A stretch of 64,000 nucleotides of DNA, taken from NCBI RefSeq assembly GCF_037974265.1, contig NZ_CP150233.1, positions 4,774,001 to 4,838,000 on the forward strand, read 5' to 3'. Within the stretch, counting starts at the first letter, position 1. Each line of letters starts with the position of its first letter. Positions 42,479-52,190 of this stretch are shown here, piece after piece. Under the pieces are notes generated by a model. That model saw only the letters and a list, made by a program, of their open reading frames with translations. It had not been told where the DNA came from and did no database searches. This DNA comes from Paenibacillus sp. FSL R5-0623 (GTDB lineage: Bacteria; Bacillota; Bacilli; Paenibacillales; Paenibacillaceae). Position numbers and translations under genes: made by a program.

Positions 42479-42847
42479 CTAGATCATTCCACCGGCTTGT
42501 TCGATTATAGACATAGCGCGGTGATGTACCGATTCATCTACGATGACCGTTAGTAATACATCTCTTCCTGTAGGGCCACCCTGTCCACCATCACTCATGC
42601 CGCTTGCAGAAGGGTCCGCCGCCGCCATGATTCCAGCACTGGCATTTGTTTGCATCGAATCGGGCACCCATGATGAAAAACTGCCGGAAACACCCGGCTT
42701 GTAGGAAGCCCCGCTTGGTCCTACACCCGCATAACGGCTGAATCGATTAATGGACAGGTCCTCCACTCGCAATGCCTCCAGTTTTTTGGCTGCCCCTTGA
42801 GCCTGCTCAGGGCTGTGAAAGTACGCCAAAATATTTTTCTCGGTCAT
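42479..42847 (-). CDS. Hypothetical protein, YflT/GSP17M-like paralogue
   Basis: 122 residues from the ATG at 42847, with AGGTG 6 nt upstream. The N-terminal MTEKNILAYFHSPEQAQGAA and C-terminal DVLLTVIVDES with IIEQAGG match the 41670 protein. The middle is a flexible Gly/Ser/Met-rich stretch (about 40-95). Function unknown. Its position between dnaJ and prmA is an insertion compared with B. subtilis. A general-stress role is a guess from the resemblance to YflT. Confidence 0.72.
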   Translation of the reverse strand: MTEKNILAYFHSPEQAQGAAKKLEALRVEDLSINRFSRYAGVGPSGASYKPGVSGSFSSWVPDSMQTNASAGIMAAADPSASGMSDGGQGGPTGRDVLLTVIVDESVHHRAMSIIEQAGGMI

Positions 42848-43023
42848 CCGCTTCACCTGCTTTCCTAATTTCTCGCATATCAGCTATGCATATCATTCTC
42901 GCCATGCTATCTTTCCGCAAGTTTGCTCAGAATATACCGAAATGCTCCCACAAATTGCTGTCGTTCTTTGTAGCATAAATCCATGGATTTTGCCAAAATC
43001 ACTGATACACTAAAAAAGGCGTA

Positions 43024-43072
43024 CAAAAAAGGACACCATACGGTAAAAACCGCTGTGGTGTCCTTTTGGGCT
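43024..43072 (-). terminator. Terminator of the hrcA-grpE-dnaK-dnaJ operon
   Basis: Minus-strand AAAAGGACACCA pairs with TGGTGTCCTTTT, followed by TTG, with an inner ACGG/CCGT-type stem. It lies about 15 nt after the dnaJ stop. Confidence 0.85.
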
Positions 43073-43087
43073 TGCTTTATTTTATTC

Positions 43088-44212
43088 TCAGTCGCCGCGG
43101 AAGGCGCGTTTCACTCTATCAAAGAAAGATTGTTCATGCTCATGTGTTTGCTCTCCATCCAGCGCAGCAATTTGGCGAAGCAGATCTTTCTGCTCGTCAT
43201 TCAGCTTACTAGGTGTAACCACAACCACTTTCACATGCTGATCTCCTTGCCCCATACCGCGTAGGCGTGGTACGCCTTTGCCTTTGAGTCGGAAATACGT
43301 TCCCGTTTGTGTACCAGCTGGTACTTTCAATTTCACTTTCTCGGTCAACGTTGGGATTTCAACTTCATCTCCCAGAGCTGCCTGAGCAAAGGTAAGTGGG
43401 ATTTCGCAATAAATATCGTCACCTTCACGCTCGAAGAAATCATGTGATTTCACGCGAATGACAATATACAGGTCTCCCGCTGGTCCGCCACGCAGGCCTC
43501 CCTCGCCCTCACCTGTCATACGCAGTTGCGCGCCATCATCTACACCCGCTGGAATGCGGACATGGATTTTGCGTTGCTTGCGGACTTTACCGCTACCACT
43601 GCACGTTGTACATTTTTCTTTGATAATTTGGCCCGAACCGCTACAGTTCGAACATGCACGACGATTAACCATACGACCAAACGGTGTATTTTGCACGACT
43701 TCCTGCTGACCGCTACCTTGACAGACCGAGCAGGTTTCCGGTTTCGTTCCAGGTTTGGCACCTGAGCCATGACAGGTATCACAGCCTTCGGTACGCGGAA
43801 TCGTAATATCCGTTTCTTTACCGAATACAGCTTCCTTGAACTCAATCGTCATCGTGTACTGCAGATCATTCCCCCGTTGCGGAGCATTTGGATCACGTCG
43901 TCCACCGCCACCGCCGCCAAAGAACATGTCGAAGATGTCGCCAAATCCGCCGCCGCCAAAATCACCGCCACCACCGAATCCACCTTGATTCGGATCGACA
44001 TGACCATATTGATCATATTGTGCACGCTTCTGACCGTCACTCACTACGTCGTAAGCTTCTTTAACTTCTTTAAATTTAGCTTCCGCATCAGCAGCCTTGT
44101 TTACGTCAGGGTGATACTGACGGGCAAGCTTACGGTAAGCCTTTTTAATCTCATCGTCGTTAGCCGTTTTACTAACGCCAAGCACCTCATAATAATCACG
44201 CTTTTCAGCCAC
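43088..44212 (-). CDS. dnaJ: Molecular chaperone DnaJ
   Basis: Type I Hsp40 co-chaperone that delivers substrates to DnaK and stimulates its ATPase; 374 residues. The J domain has HPD at 34-36. A Gly/Phe-rich linker (GGFGGGGDFGGGGFGDIF) follows, then four zinc-finger repeats (CDTCHGSG, CSVCQGSG, CSNCSGSG, CTTCSGSG) and the C-terminal substrate-binding domains. It is last in the CIRCE-controlled operon. Confidence 0.98.
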   Translation of the reverse strand: MAEKRDYYEVLGVSKTANDDEIKKAYRKLARQYHPDVNKAADAEAKFKEVKEAYDVVSDGQKRAQYDQYGHVDPNQGGFGGGGDFGGGGFGDIFDMFFGGGGGGRRDPNAPQRGNDLQYTMTIEFKEAVFGKETDITIPRTEGCDTCHGSGAKPGTKPETCSVCQGSGQQEVVQNTPFGRMVNRRACSNCSGSGQIIKEKCTTCSGSGKVRKQRKIHVRIPAGVDDGAQLRMTGEGEGGLRGGPAGDLYIVIRVKSHDFFEREGDDIYCEIPLTFAQAALGDEVEIPTLTEKVKLKVPAGTQTGTYFRLKGKGVPRLRGMGQGDQHVKVVVVTPSKLNDEQKDLLRQIAALDGEQTHEHEQSFFDRVKRAFRGD

Positions 44213-44253
44213 TCTTCCACCCCCATATCATTCACCATATCGCACATCGTGAC

Positions 44254-44296
44254 AAAAGGAAAGCCAAAGCGCGGGAGCCCCGGCTATGACTTTCCC
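44254..44296 (-). terminator. Hairpin between dnaK and dnaJ
   Basis: Minus-strand GGAAAG...GCC pairs with GGCTTTCC and is followed by TTTTGTC. It could act as a partial terminator or an mRNA processing/stability hairpin that lowers dnaJ relative to dnaK. Confidence 0.45.
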
Positions 44297-44341
44297 TCTA
44301 ATTCGAACGTCACCGATGTTTAATTCGCGTAGAACTACGAA

Positions 44342-46186
44342 TTAGTTTTGTTTTTTATCTTCATCCACAACTTCGTAATCAGCGTCTACGACGTTATCAC
44401 GTTTAGCGGAACCTTGTTGCTCTTCAGCACCTTGTGCTTCTTGCTCTTGCGCCTGAGCTTGCTCATACAGTTTCACGGACAGTTGTTGAACGATCTCTGT
44501 CAGCTCTTCTGTAGCAGCTTTGATATCTTCCAGGTTGTCAGAAGCCAGAACGCCTTGCAGTTTTTCTTTGGCAGCATTTGCTTTTTCAACTTCGCCAGCA
44601 TCTGCTTTTTCGCCAAGATCTTTGATCGTTTTGTCAACAGAGTAGATCAATTGATCTGCACTGTTTTTCGCTTCAACGAGTTCTCTGCGTTTTTTATCTT
44701 CTTCAGCGTGCAACTCAGCATCTTTCATCATTTGCTCAACTTCAGCATCGCTCAAACCGCTGGAAGAAGTGATTGTGATTTTTTGAGTTTTGTTAGTACC
44801 TTTATCTGTTGCAGATACGTTAACGATACCGTTGGCATCAATATCGAAGCTAACTTCGATCTGTGGAACGCCACGTGGAGCTGGTGGAATATCACCCAAC
44901 ATGAAACGTCCAAGCGATTTGTTACCTGCTGCCATCTCACGCTCACCTTGCAGAACATGAATCTCAACGCTTGGTTGATTGTCTGCATATGTGGAGAATA
45001 CTTGAGATTTGCTTGTAGGGATCGTTGTGTTACGCTCGATCATTTTTGTGAATACGCCACCCGCAGTTTCGATACCCAGGGACAATGGAGTTACGTCAAG
45101 CAATACAACGTCTTTCACATCACCTGTCAGTACGCCCGCTTGTACAGCAGCACCCAAAGCTACAACTTCATCGGGGTTAACGCCTTTGTGTGGATCTTTA
45201 CCCGTCAGTTTTTTGATTGCTTCTTGTACTGCAGGAATACGTGTGGAACCACCAACCAATACGATCTTGTCGATATCGTTAGCTGTCATACCCGCATCAC
45301 TCAATGCACGACGAGTTGGTTCAAGCGTACGCTCAACCAGACCTGCAGAGATTTCTTCAAATTTCGCACGGCTCAGGTTCAACTCCAAATGCTGTGGAAC
45401 ACCATCAGCAACCGTGATGAACGGCAAGGAGATTGTTGTAGTCAATACACCGGAAAGTTCTTTTTTCGCTTTTTCCGCTGCATCTTTCAAACGTTGAACC
45501 GCTGCTTTATCTTTACTCAAGTCAATGCCTTGATCTTTTTTGAATTCACTTACGAGATAATCAATGATTACTTGGTCAAAGTCATCCCCGCCCAGTTGGT
45601 TATCCCCGCTCGTTGCTTTAACTTCGAAGAAGCCGTCACCCAGTTCAAGAATGGATACGTCGAACGTACCGCCACCCAAGTCATATACGAGAATCGTTTG
45701 GTCTTCGGATTTCTCCATACCGTATGCCAAAGCTGCTGCTGTAGGCTCGTTGACGATACGCAGAACTTCCAAACCTGCAATTTTACCCGCATCTTTAGTC
45801 GCTTGACGCTGACTGTCATTGAAGTAAGCTGGTACAGTGATAACGGCTTGAGTTACCGTTTGACCCAGATAAGCTTCAGCATCAGTTTTCAATTTTTGCA
45901 GGATGATTGCAGAGATCTCTTGTGCAGAGTAGTCTTTGCCATCAATTGTTTCCTTGTGGGAAGTACCCATGTGACGTTTGATCGACATGATGGTACGATC
46001 CGGATTGGTGATCGCTTGACGTTTTGCAGTTTCACCAACAACGCGCTCTCCATCTTTTTTGAAACCGACTACGGATGGAGTTGTACGTGCGCCCTCCGGA
46101 TTTGGAATTACGACAGCCTCGCCGCCTTCCATTACTGCTACGCATGAGTTTGTTGTTCCTAAGTCAATACCAATTACTTTGCTCAT
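44342..46186 (-). CDS. dnaK: Molecular chaperone DnaK (Hsp70)
   Basis: ATP-dependent chaperone, 614 residues. Typical N-terminus VIGIDLGTTNSCVAVMEG, phosphate-binding DLGGGTFDVSILELG, adenosine-binding VLVGGSTRIPAVQ, then the substrate-binding domain and an Ala/Gln/Glu-rich tail ending DADYEVVDEDKKQN. It lies between grpE and dnaJ, as in the Bacillus heat-shock operon. Confidence 0.99.
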   Translation of the reverse strand: MSKVIGIDLGTTNSCVAVMEGGEAVVIPNPEGARTTPSVVGFKKDGERVVGETAKRQAITNPDRTIMSIKRHMGTSHKETIDGKDYSAQEISAIILQKLKTDAEAYLGQTVTQAVITVPAYFNDSQRQATKDAGKIAGLEVLRIVNEPTAAALAYGMEKSEDQTILVYDLGGGTFDVSILELGDGFFEVKATSGDNQLGGDDFDQVIIDYLVSEFKKDQGIDLSKDKAAVQRLKDAAEKAKKELSGVLTTTISLPFITVADGVPQHLELNLSRAKFEEISAGLVERTLEPTRRALSDAGMTANDIDKIVLVGGSTRIPAVQEAIKKLTGKDPHKGVNPDEVVALGAAVQAGVLTGDVKDVVLLDVTPLSLGIETAGGVFTKMIERNTTIPTSKSQVFSTYADNQPSVEIHVLQGEREMAAGNKSLGRFMLGDIPPAPRGVPQIEVSFDIDANGIVNVSATDKGTNKTQKITITSSSGLSDAEVEQMMKDAELHAEEDKKRRELVEAKNSADQLIYSVDKTIKDLGEKADAGEVEKANAAKEKLQGVLASDNLEDIKAATEELTEIVQQLSVKLYEQAQAQEQEAQGAEEQQGSAKRDNVVDADYEVVDEDKKQN

Positions 46187-46346
46187 CCGAAAATTTCCTC
46201 CCTCAACAATTTAAAATGAATGGGTCTGATCTGACCCTTATTGGATGTTCATGTTGCTAATCGTGCTCTATGTGTACAAACCTTTATATTAAACTTCGCC
46301 CACATTGTTCAACTATGAAGCCGACTCATTCCTTCCTATAAGGAAA

Positions 46347-46919
46347 TTATGAGCTGACTTTAACCATAGCTGGACGAAGCACTTTATCTTTCAGCATGTA
46401 GCCCTTTTGGACTTCCTCAACAACGATACCTTCTTCGTACTCGTCGCTCTCCACTTGCATAATTGCTTGGTGGAATTCAGGATTGAACGGTTGTCCTACC
46501 GATTCCATTGCCGTCAGACCTTCGTTATTCATCACGGTTTCCAATTGACGGAAAATCATTTGGATGCCCTTGGAGAAAGATTCGACCTCTGCTCCTTCCG
46601 GTACAGTAGCCATGGCGCGCTCGAAGTTATCAATAACCGGTACCAGTTCGGTGACCAGCTTCATCGAAGCGTATTTAGCCAATTCTTCTTTTTCCTTCTG
46701 AGTACGACGACGGAAGTTATCAAAATCAGCCTGTGCACGGACATAACGCTGCTGTTGCTCCTCAGCTTCTGCCTTCAGACGTGCAAGCTCATCCTGCTCC
46801 TGATCAGCCATCTCTTCAGCTTGTGATTCTGCAGCGCCAGCTTCATTAATAGGCTCCTGCTCTGCTGTTGTTACCTCTTGTTCTTCTGTAAATGATTGCT
46901 CCTCTTTCAAGATGTTCAC
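46347..46919 (-). CDS. grpE: Nucleotide exchange factor GrpE
   Basis: Releases ADP from DnaK; 190 residues. A very acidic, Glu/Gln-rich N-terminal tail (about residues 1-50) precedes the long coiled coil (DELARLKAEAEEQQQRYVRA) and the conserved DFDNFRRRTQKEKEE and NPEFHQAIMQVE segments; the beta domain ends VLRPAMVKVS. The next gene after hrcA in the operon. Confidence 0.97.
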   Translation of the reverse strand: MNILKEEQSFTEEQEVTTAEQEPINEAGAAESQAEEMADQEQDELARLKAEAEEQQQRYVRAQADFDNFRRRTQKEKEELAKYASMKLVTELVPVIDNFERAMATVPEGAEVESFSKGIQMIFRQLETVMNNEGLTAMESVGQPFNPEFHQAIMQVESDEYEEGIVVEEVQKGYMLKDKVLRPAMVKVSS

Positions 46920-46954
46920 CTCCTTATACGAATGAAATGGTTCATTCCCGAATC

Positions 46955-47986
46955 TTATTTGAAACGATGTGTCAGCATCGTCGTCAAGTCACGGGATAGT
47001 GTATTTAGAATATGAATGACACGTGCATAATCCATCCGCGTGGGTCCTAGAATACCGATCGAACCCAAAGCCTCACCATCCAATGAATAGGAGGCTGTAA
47101 TCAGGCTGCAGTTGGCAAAGGCTTCATGATCATTCTCAGTGCCGATTCGCACTTGAATACCAGATCCACCCGGCACGGGCATCATCAATTTCATGAGTGT
47201 TGGTGTCTCTTCCAGCAGGTCAAGAATATCTTTTACCTTTTCGATATCTTTAAACTCCGGTTGAGTCAACATATTGGTGGCACCACTGAGGAACAGACGA
47301 TTATCATGTTCGTTGTCAAAGGCACTGTTCAGCACCTGCATAACTTCCTCGTAACGTGTAATATGCCGTTCCATCTCTTGCCCAAGTTCAGTATAGAGAC
47401 GGGATTTCAATTTGTAAATTGGCACACCAACCAGCTTGGTGTTCAACAGTCGAACCACTTTCTCCATCTCGGCTACCGAGATTTCTGGAGGAATCTGGAC
47501 CGTCTTGTTCTCCACCTGACCGGTATTGGTCACAATGATTGCCACAGCTTCACTTTCGTTCAGCGGAAGCAATTGGAAGTGGCGAAGGGACGTATGGAAT
47601 ACTTCCGGTCCAAGCAGGATCGAAGTATAATTCGTCATATGTGACAAAATATTGGATGCATGTTGAATAACTTGTTCCATGACATTCAGCTTTTCGGCGA
47701 AGAACGACTTCAAATCGTCCAATTCCTGGGGCTCCACCTGATTCCAAGGAACCAAATGATCGACGTAATATCGATAGCCTTTATGAGACGGAATGCGTCC
47801 TGCCGATGTATGCGGCTGTTCCAGGAAACCCATATCTTCAAGGTCCGCCATTTCATTACGGATCGTCGCCGGACTATATCCAACATCTCCCCTTTTGGAA
47901 ATGCTCCGGGACCCTACGGGCTCAGCTGAACGGATATAGTCATCCACTATAGCGTTCAGAATCATTCGTTGACGCTCAGTTAACAT
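46955..47986 (-). CDS. hrcA: Heat-inducible transcription repressor HrcA
   Basis: Repressor that binds CIRCE and whose folding depends on GroEL; 343 residues. The N-terminal winged-helix segment (LTERQRMILNAIVDDYI, GYSPATIRNEMADLE) is followed by a GAF-like domain. I use the ATG at 47986 with AGGAGGG about 10 nt upstream; the ORF extends 12 codons further, into the leader, without support. It is the first gene of the operon and lies directly behind its own CIRCE operator. Confidence 0.97.
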   Translation of the reverse strand: MLTERQRMILNAIVDDYIRSAEPVGSRSISKRGDVGYSPATIRNEMADLEDMGFLEQPHTSAGRIPSHKGYRYYVDHLVPWNQVEPQELDDLKSFFAEKLNVMEQVIQHASNILSHMTNYTSILLGPEVFHTSLRHFQLLPLNESEAVAIIVTNTGQVENKTVQIPPEISVAEMEKVVRLLNTKLVGVPIYKLKSRLYTELGQEMERHITRYEEVMQVLNSAFDNEHDNRLFLSGATNMLTQPEFKDIEKVKDILDLLEETPTLMKLMMPVPGGSGIQVRIGTENDHEAFANCSLITASYSLDGEALGSIGILGPTRMDYARVIHILNTLSRDLTTMLTHRFK

Positions 47987-48026
47987 GGTGAGTATTCCCT
48001 CCTTCTGACTGTACTGTCCCATGTCG

Positions 48027-48053
48027 TTAGCACTCCAGTTAGATGAGTGCTAA
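48027..48053 (-). promoter_or_regulatory. CIRCE operator
   Basis: TTAGCACTC, nine bases, GAGTGCTAA: a perfect CIRCE element 40 nt upstream of the hrcA start and just downstream of the promoter. HrcA binding here would repress the whole operon. Confidence 0.97.
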
Positions 48054-48064
48054 GCGGTAATACA

Positions 48065-48094
48065 AAAATACCAAACTGACGTGAACATTGTCAA
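48065..48094 (-). promoter_or_regulatory. Sigma-A-type promoter of the hrcA operon
   Basis: Minus-strand TTGACA (48089-48094), an 18-nt spacer, TATTTT (48065-48070). The expected start point falls at the edge of CIRCE. Confidence 0.7.
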
Positions 48095-48177
48095 GTGAGT
48101 TTGATGAGTGGGCTCATCTATTTATAGTATAGACCAATGTCGACAAGTCCTAACAACTTTATTGAACATACTTTGAA

Positions 48178-48236
48178 GTAAAAAAGGACTGCATGTAGGG
48201 CAGAGGCTGACTCGGCTCGATCCATGCAGTCCATTT
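48178..48236 (-). terminator. Terminator of the GNAT gene
   Basis: Minus-strand GGACTGCATG pairs with CATGCAGTCC around a loop of about 30 nt, followed by TTTTTT. It lies directly after the stop at 48242. Confidence 0.8.
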
Positions 48237-48241
48237 AGTTG

Positions 48242-48712
48242 TTAGGCTGAAACGTTAAGCTCTTTTAATACCGCGATCTCATCACAACAATCCTGCTTGC
48301 TGCAGTGAACACAGTCGGTCCATACTTTCTCGGGGAAAATCTCTTTTTCCACCACAGCAAAGCCATTTTTGAGGAAGAAGGATACTTCATATGTCAACGC
48401 CATAACTTTAGGAATCTGTTGTTTCTCCGCTTCTTCTACCAGTCGGTCCAGCAATCGGGAGCCAATACCGAGCCCTTTGTGTCCTTCCGAGATACCGAGT
48501 GATCTGACTTCCACCAAATCATTCCCCAGACGACAAAGCGATCCGCAACCCACCACTTCACCATCAACTTCGGCTACAACAAAGTGCTCCAGCTGTCGGT
48601 GCAGTATTTCCCGTGATCGCGGAAGCATGATCCCACGCTCTGCATAGCCCTTAATCATTTCATACAGTGGTTCAACATCTTCCGGCACGGCTTTTCTGCA
48701 TATTACCGACAT
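48242..48712 (-). CDS. GNAT N-acetyltransferase (short ArgA-like)
   Basis: 156 residues, a single GNAT domain. Motif A is VRSLGISEGHKGLGIGSRLL with the acetyl-CoA loop HKGLGIG. The N-terminal part ICRKAVPEDVEPLYEMIKGY and the tail with WTDCVHCSKQDCCDEIAVL resemble stand-alone N-acetylglutamate-synthase-like proteins; the cysteine cluster at the end is typical of that group. The substrate is not proven. Monocistronic, with a terminator immediately after it. Confidence 0.87.
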   Translation of the reverse strand: MSVICRKAVPEDVEPLYEMIKGYAERGIMLPRSREILHRQLEHFVVAEVDGEVVGCGSLCRLGNDLVEVRSLGISEGHKGLGIGSRLLDRLVEEAEKQQIPKVMALTYEVSFFLKNGFAVVEKEIFPEKVWTDCVHCSKQDCCDEIAVLKELNVSA

Positions 48713-48830
48713 CCTGCTCTCCTCCTATTACCAAGCTTTCCAGAGGAAAGCTGACTTCGTAGTTGTTAAATTAACACGCTCTGTAAAATCAATATGAATA
48801 AATATACAACAGAGCGTATAGAATTTCAAG

Positions 48831-50015
48831 CTATGAATTCAGCGATATGGACCCGATAAACTCCGCAAAAACGTCATTTCCGAACAGGATACCCTGCTCG
48901 CTCAGTCGGAAGCCGTCTGCCGTCCGCTCAAGCAACCCTGCGTTCAACATTTTGCCCAAAGGCTTCGCAAACACTTCTTCCATGGACTCTCCGAACTGTT
49001 CGCTAAAGCGTGAGGCCGAAGCTCCCTCCAACATTCGCAGTCCAACCATCAGATAATCTTCCATGGCCTCCGGGCGAGCAATCTCAAAATGATCCAGACG
49101 AGGCAGCCCTGCTCGTGAAGCTTCAACATAAGGATTTATACCTTTAATATTCATATGCCGCTCGCGGCCCACATATCCATGTGCACCTGCACCCAGTCCA
49201 TAGTAGTCCTCATTACGCCAGTAGGTAATATTGTGACGACTCTCAAAGCCCGGCTTGGCAAAGTTACTGATCTCGTATTGTCCATAGCCTGCTTCTTTCA
49301 TACGTCTCATTAATAGAAGATACATCTCCAGCTCATCATCTTCATGAGGAAGTGGTAACTGGTTCTTCTGATACAGTGTATGGAAAAGTGTATTCTCTTC
49401 CACTTTCAGGCTGTAGATGGAGTAATGTGGCAGATCCAGTTCCAGCGCTTTGTCGATACTCTCATTTAACATTTCTACAGTCTGGTTCGGCAACCCAAAC
49501 ATCAAGTCAATGGACAAGTTATTCAAGCCTGCTTTTCGAGCATTCTCCAAACTGCGATATACATCATCCGTATTATGAATACGGCCAATGCCTGTCAGCA
49601 GATCATTCTGAAAAGCCTGCACGCCAAAGCTGACACGGTTGACGCCGCCTTCTTTCATCGCAGCGAGTTTCTCCGCATCCGTTGTTCCCGGGTTGGCTTC
49701 CATCGAAAATTCAATATCGTCCGCCCAATTTGGGAAATACGTCTTCACGGAACGAAGAAATACCGCCATCTCATCCGGTTTCAGAGCTGTTGGCGTACCC
49801 CCACCTACAAATATGGTCTTGATCTCACCCGGTGGATTGGCCTTAACTGTATGTTCCATCTCCCGTTCCAGTGCTTCTAGATATTGCATCACGGGCTGAT
49901 CTTTCAGAACGTAGGAGTTAAAGTCGCAATAAAAACATTTATTCGTGCAAAAGGGAATGTGAAGATACACCGCTTGGGGCGCACCTGTCTTCCGGCTGTG
50001 TGCTGCCAATGTCAT
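48831..50015 (-). CDS. hemW: Radical SAM heme chaperone HemW
   Basis: 394 residues, formerly annotated as coproporphyrinogen III oxidase HemN. The radical-SAM cluster is C23, C27 and C30 (IPFCTNKCFYCDF), followed by FVGGGTPTAL. It lacks the extra N-terminal region of true HemN and binds/inserts heme in studied homologues. The ATG at 50015 has GAGGGGG 7 nt upstream; a longer in-frame ORF adds 12 residues without support. It follows lepA as in B. subtilis. A weak inverted repeat (ACGCTCTGT/ACAGAGCGT, 48778-48824) lies after its stop. Confidence 0.95.
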   Translation of the reverse strand: MTLAAHSRKTGAPQAVYLHIPFCTNKCFYCDFNSYVLKDQPVMQYLEALEREMEHTVKANPPGEIKTIFVGGGTPTALKPDEMAVFLRSVKTYFPNWADDIEFSMEANPGTTDAEKLAAMKEGGVNRVSFGVQAFQNDLLTGIGRIHNTDDVYRSLENARKAGLNNLSIDLMFGLPNQTVEMLNESIDKALELDLPHYSIYSLKVEENTLFHTLYQKNQLPLPHEDDELEMYLLLMRRMKEAGYGQYEISNFAKPGFESRHNITYWRNEDYYGLGAGAHGYVGRERHMNIKGINPYVEASRAGLPRLDHFEIARPEAMEDYLMVGLRMLEGASASRFSEQFGESMEEVFAKPLGKMLNAGLLERTADGFRLSEQGILFGNDVFAEFIGSISLNS

Positions 50016-50230
50016 GGCAAGTCCCCCTCTATTTGAAAAAAGGAAAGCCATCCGGCTTCCCTTTCAGCTTAGTTATTTAATATTCTGTGTTGTACCCGAG
50101 ACAAAATATCGTTTATCCTTTCATACACAAATTATTGATGTACCAAAAGGATTCACGTGAAGCTTGCAAGCAAACGTCCTAAATCTAGTTTGAATACACA
50201 CATTCTGTGATGTATTTCAAATTAGATTGT

Positions 50231-52045
50231 TTAATCATCAATTTTCAGTACCGCCATGAATGCCTCTTGCGGCACCTCAACGTTACCAACCTGTTTCATC
50301 CGCTTCTTACCTTCCTTCTGCTTCTCAAGCAGTTTCCGTTTCCGCGAGATGTCACCACCATAACACTTGGCAAGTACGTTTTTACGCATTGCTTTTACCG
50401 TTTCACGAGCAACGACTTTGGTACCTACAGATGCCTGAATTGGCACCTCGAACATTTGCCGTGGAATCAGCTCGCGCAGTTTCTCACAGACAATGCGTCC
50501 GCGGTTATAGGCACGGTCACGGTGAACGATGAAGGACAGAGCATCCACCTGTTCGCCATTGAGTACAATATCCATTTTCGCCAGATTGGACTGACGATAA
50601 CCGGACAGCTCATAATCCAGGGATGCATATCCTTTGGTACCGGATTTCAACTGGTCGAAGAAGTCATATACAATCTCGGACAGCGGAATCTCATAGGTAA
50701 TGGTAACCCGGGTTGTGTCCAGATATTCCATATTCACATATTCACCGCGTTTAGTCTGACACAGCTCCATAATGGTACCTACATAATCATTCGGTACGAT
50801 AATATCTGCCTTGACGTATGGTTCCTCGACGTAATCAATCCGGCCCACCTCAGGATAGTTGGATGGGTTGTCGATTTTCATCACTTCACCATTGGTTAAG
50901 GTGACGTGGTAGATTACACTTGGTGCCGTTGTGATCAACGGAATGTTAAACTCCCGCTCGATCCGCTCCTGAATAACGTCCATGTGAAGCAGTCCAAGGA
51001 ATCCGCAACGGAATCCAAAACCGAGTGCACTGGATGTTTCCGGTTCAAAGCTCAGAGACGCATCGTTCAACTGCAATTTCTCCAACGCTTCACGCAGATC
51101 AACATAGTCCGATGTTTCGATCGGATAGAGACCACAATACACCATTGGGTTAATTTTACGATAACCCGGCAAAGGTTCCGGTGTTGGATTTTTGGCATCC
51201 GTTACCGTATCCCCGACTTGTGTATCGCCAACATGCCGGATACCTGCAACGATAAATCCAACATCCCCGACGTTCAACTCGTCCACGATGGTCATACGAG
51301 GTTTGAACGCTCCAACTTCAATGACTTCAAATGATTTCCCTGTTGCCATCATTTTGATTTTGGAACCGGATTTGATTTTGCCGTCAACAACACGCACATA
51401 TACGATTACACCTTTGTACGGGTCGTAGTGCGAGTCAAAAATCAGCGCTTTCAAAGGCTGGTCAGGATCACCAGTTGGTGCCGGAACACTTTTCACCACT
51501 TGCTCCAAAATTTCTTTGATTCCGATTCCTGATTTGGCCGAAGCCAAAACCGCATTACTTGTGTCCAAACCAATAACATCTTCCACTTCCTGCTTCACCC
51601 GTTCAGGATCAGCGCTCGGAAGGTCAATTTTGTTGATAACCGGTAAAATCTCAAGGTTGTTATCCAATGCCAGATACACGTTGGCAAGTGTTTGGGCTTC
51701 AATTCCCTGAGCCGCATCCACAACCAGCAGAGCACCTTCACATGCAGCAAGACTACGTGATACTTCATACGTAAAGTCTACGTGTCCCGGTGTATCAATC
51801 AGATTCAATAAATACTCTTCACCATCATCCGCTTTGTAAGTCAAGGCTACTGCTTGTAGCTTGATCGTTATTCCACGTTCACGTTCAAGGTCCATCTTAT
51901 CCAGAACTTGTTCCTGCATTTCACGTGAAGTGAGCGCACCTGTGTGCTCCAAGATCCGGTCCGCAAGTGTTGATTTGCCGTGATCTATATGTGCAATAAT
52001 AGAAAAGTTACGAATTTTACGTTGTCTTGCCCGAATGTCAGTCAT
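50231..52045 (-). CDS. lepA: Elongation factor 4 (LepA)
   Basis: Translational GTPase that back-translocates or monitors stalled ribosomes; 604 residues. The G1 motif is IAHIDHGKSTLADR, G3 DTPGHVDF, G4 NKIDLP. The LepA-specific C-terminal domain (KCYGGDISRKRKLLEKQKEG) is intact. Just after the stop lies an AT-rich inverted repeat (50182-50228) without a T-run, possibly an mRNA-stabilising hairpin. Confidence 0.98.
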   Translation of the reverse strand: MTDIRARQRKIRNFSIIAHIDHGKSTLADRILEHTGALTSREMQEQVLDKMDLERERGITIKLQAVALTYKADDGEEYLLNLIDTPGHVDFTYEVSRSLAACEGALLVVDAAQGIEAQTLANVYLALDNNLEILPVINKIDLPSADPERVKQEVEDVIGLDTSNAVLASAKSGIGIKEILEQVVKSVPAPTGDPDQPLKALIFDSHYDPYKGVIVYVRVVDGKIKSGSKIKMMATGKSFEVIEVGAFKPRMTIVDELNVGDVGFIVAGIRHVGDTQVGDTVTDAKNPTPEPLPGYRKINPMVYCGLYPIETSDYVDLREALEKLQLNDASLSFEPETSSALGFGFRCGFLGLLHMDVIQERIEREFNIPLITTAPSVIYHVTLTNGEVMKIDNPSNYPEVGRIDYVEEPYVKADIIVPNDYVGTIMELCQTKRGEYVNMEYLDTTRVTITYEIPLSEIVYDFFDQLKSGTKGYASLDYELSGYRQSNLAKMDIVLNGEQVDALSFIVHRDRAYNRGRIVCEKLRELIPRQMFEVPIQASVGTKVVARETVKAMRKNVLAKCYGGDISRKRKLLEKQKEGKKRMKQVGNVEVPQEAFMAVLKIDD

Positions 52046-52190
52046 TCCTTACCCCCAGAAACAGCCTAGTGTCAATCACTTCATTATAACAGTTGAAGCA
52101 CAGTGCATCAATCCCGTGATGTCTCAACTTTATAATAAAGTGTCATCATGCACTCCCAGAGGTTATATTTTACCTTAACATTATGGTATT

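Noticed and set aside
44348..46147. 599-codon open frame on the plus strand opposite dnaK
   Set aside because: Antisense of a highly conserved gene with strongly biased codons; Cys/Phe-rich translation without family resemblance, so a shadow.
48101..48118. Inverted repeat GATGAG...CTCATC just upstream of the hrcA promoter
   Set aside because: Only 6 bp with a 4-nt centre; too short to separate from chance, and CIRCE already explains control.
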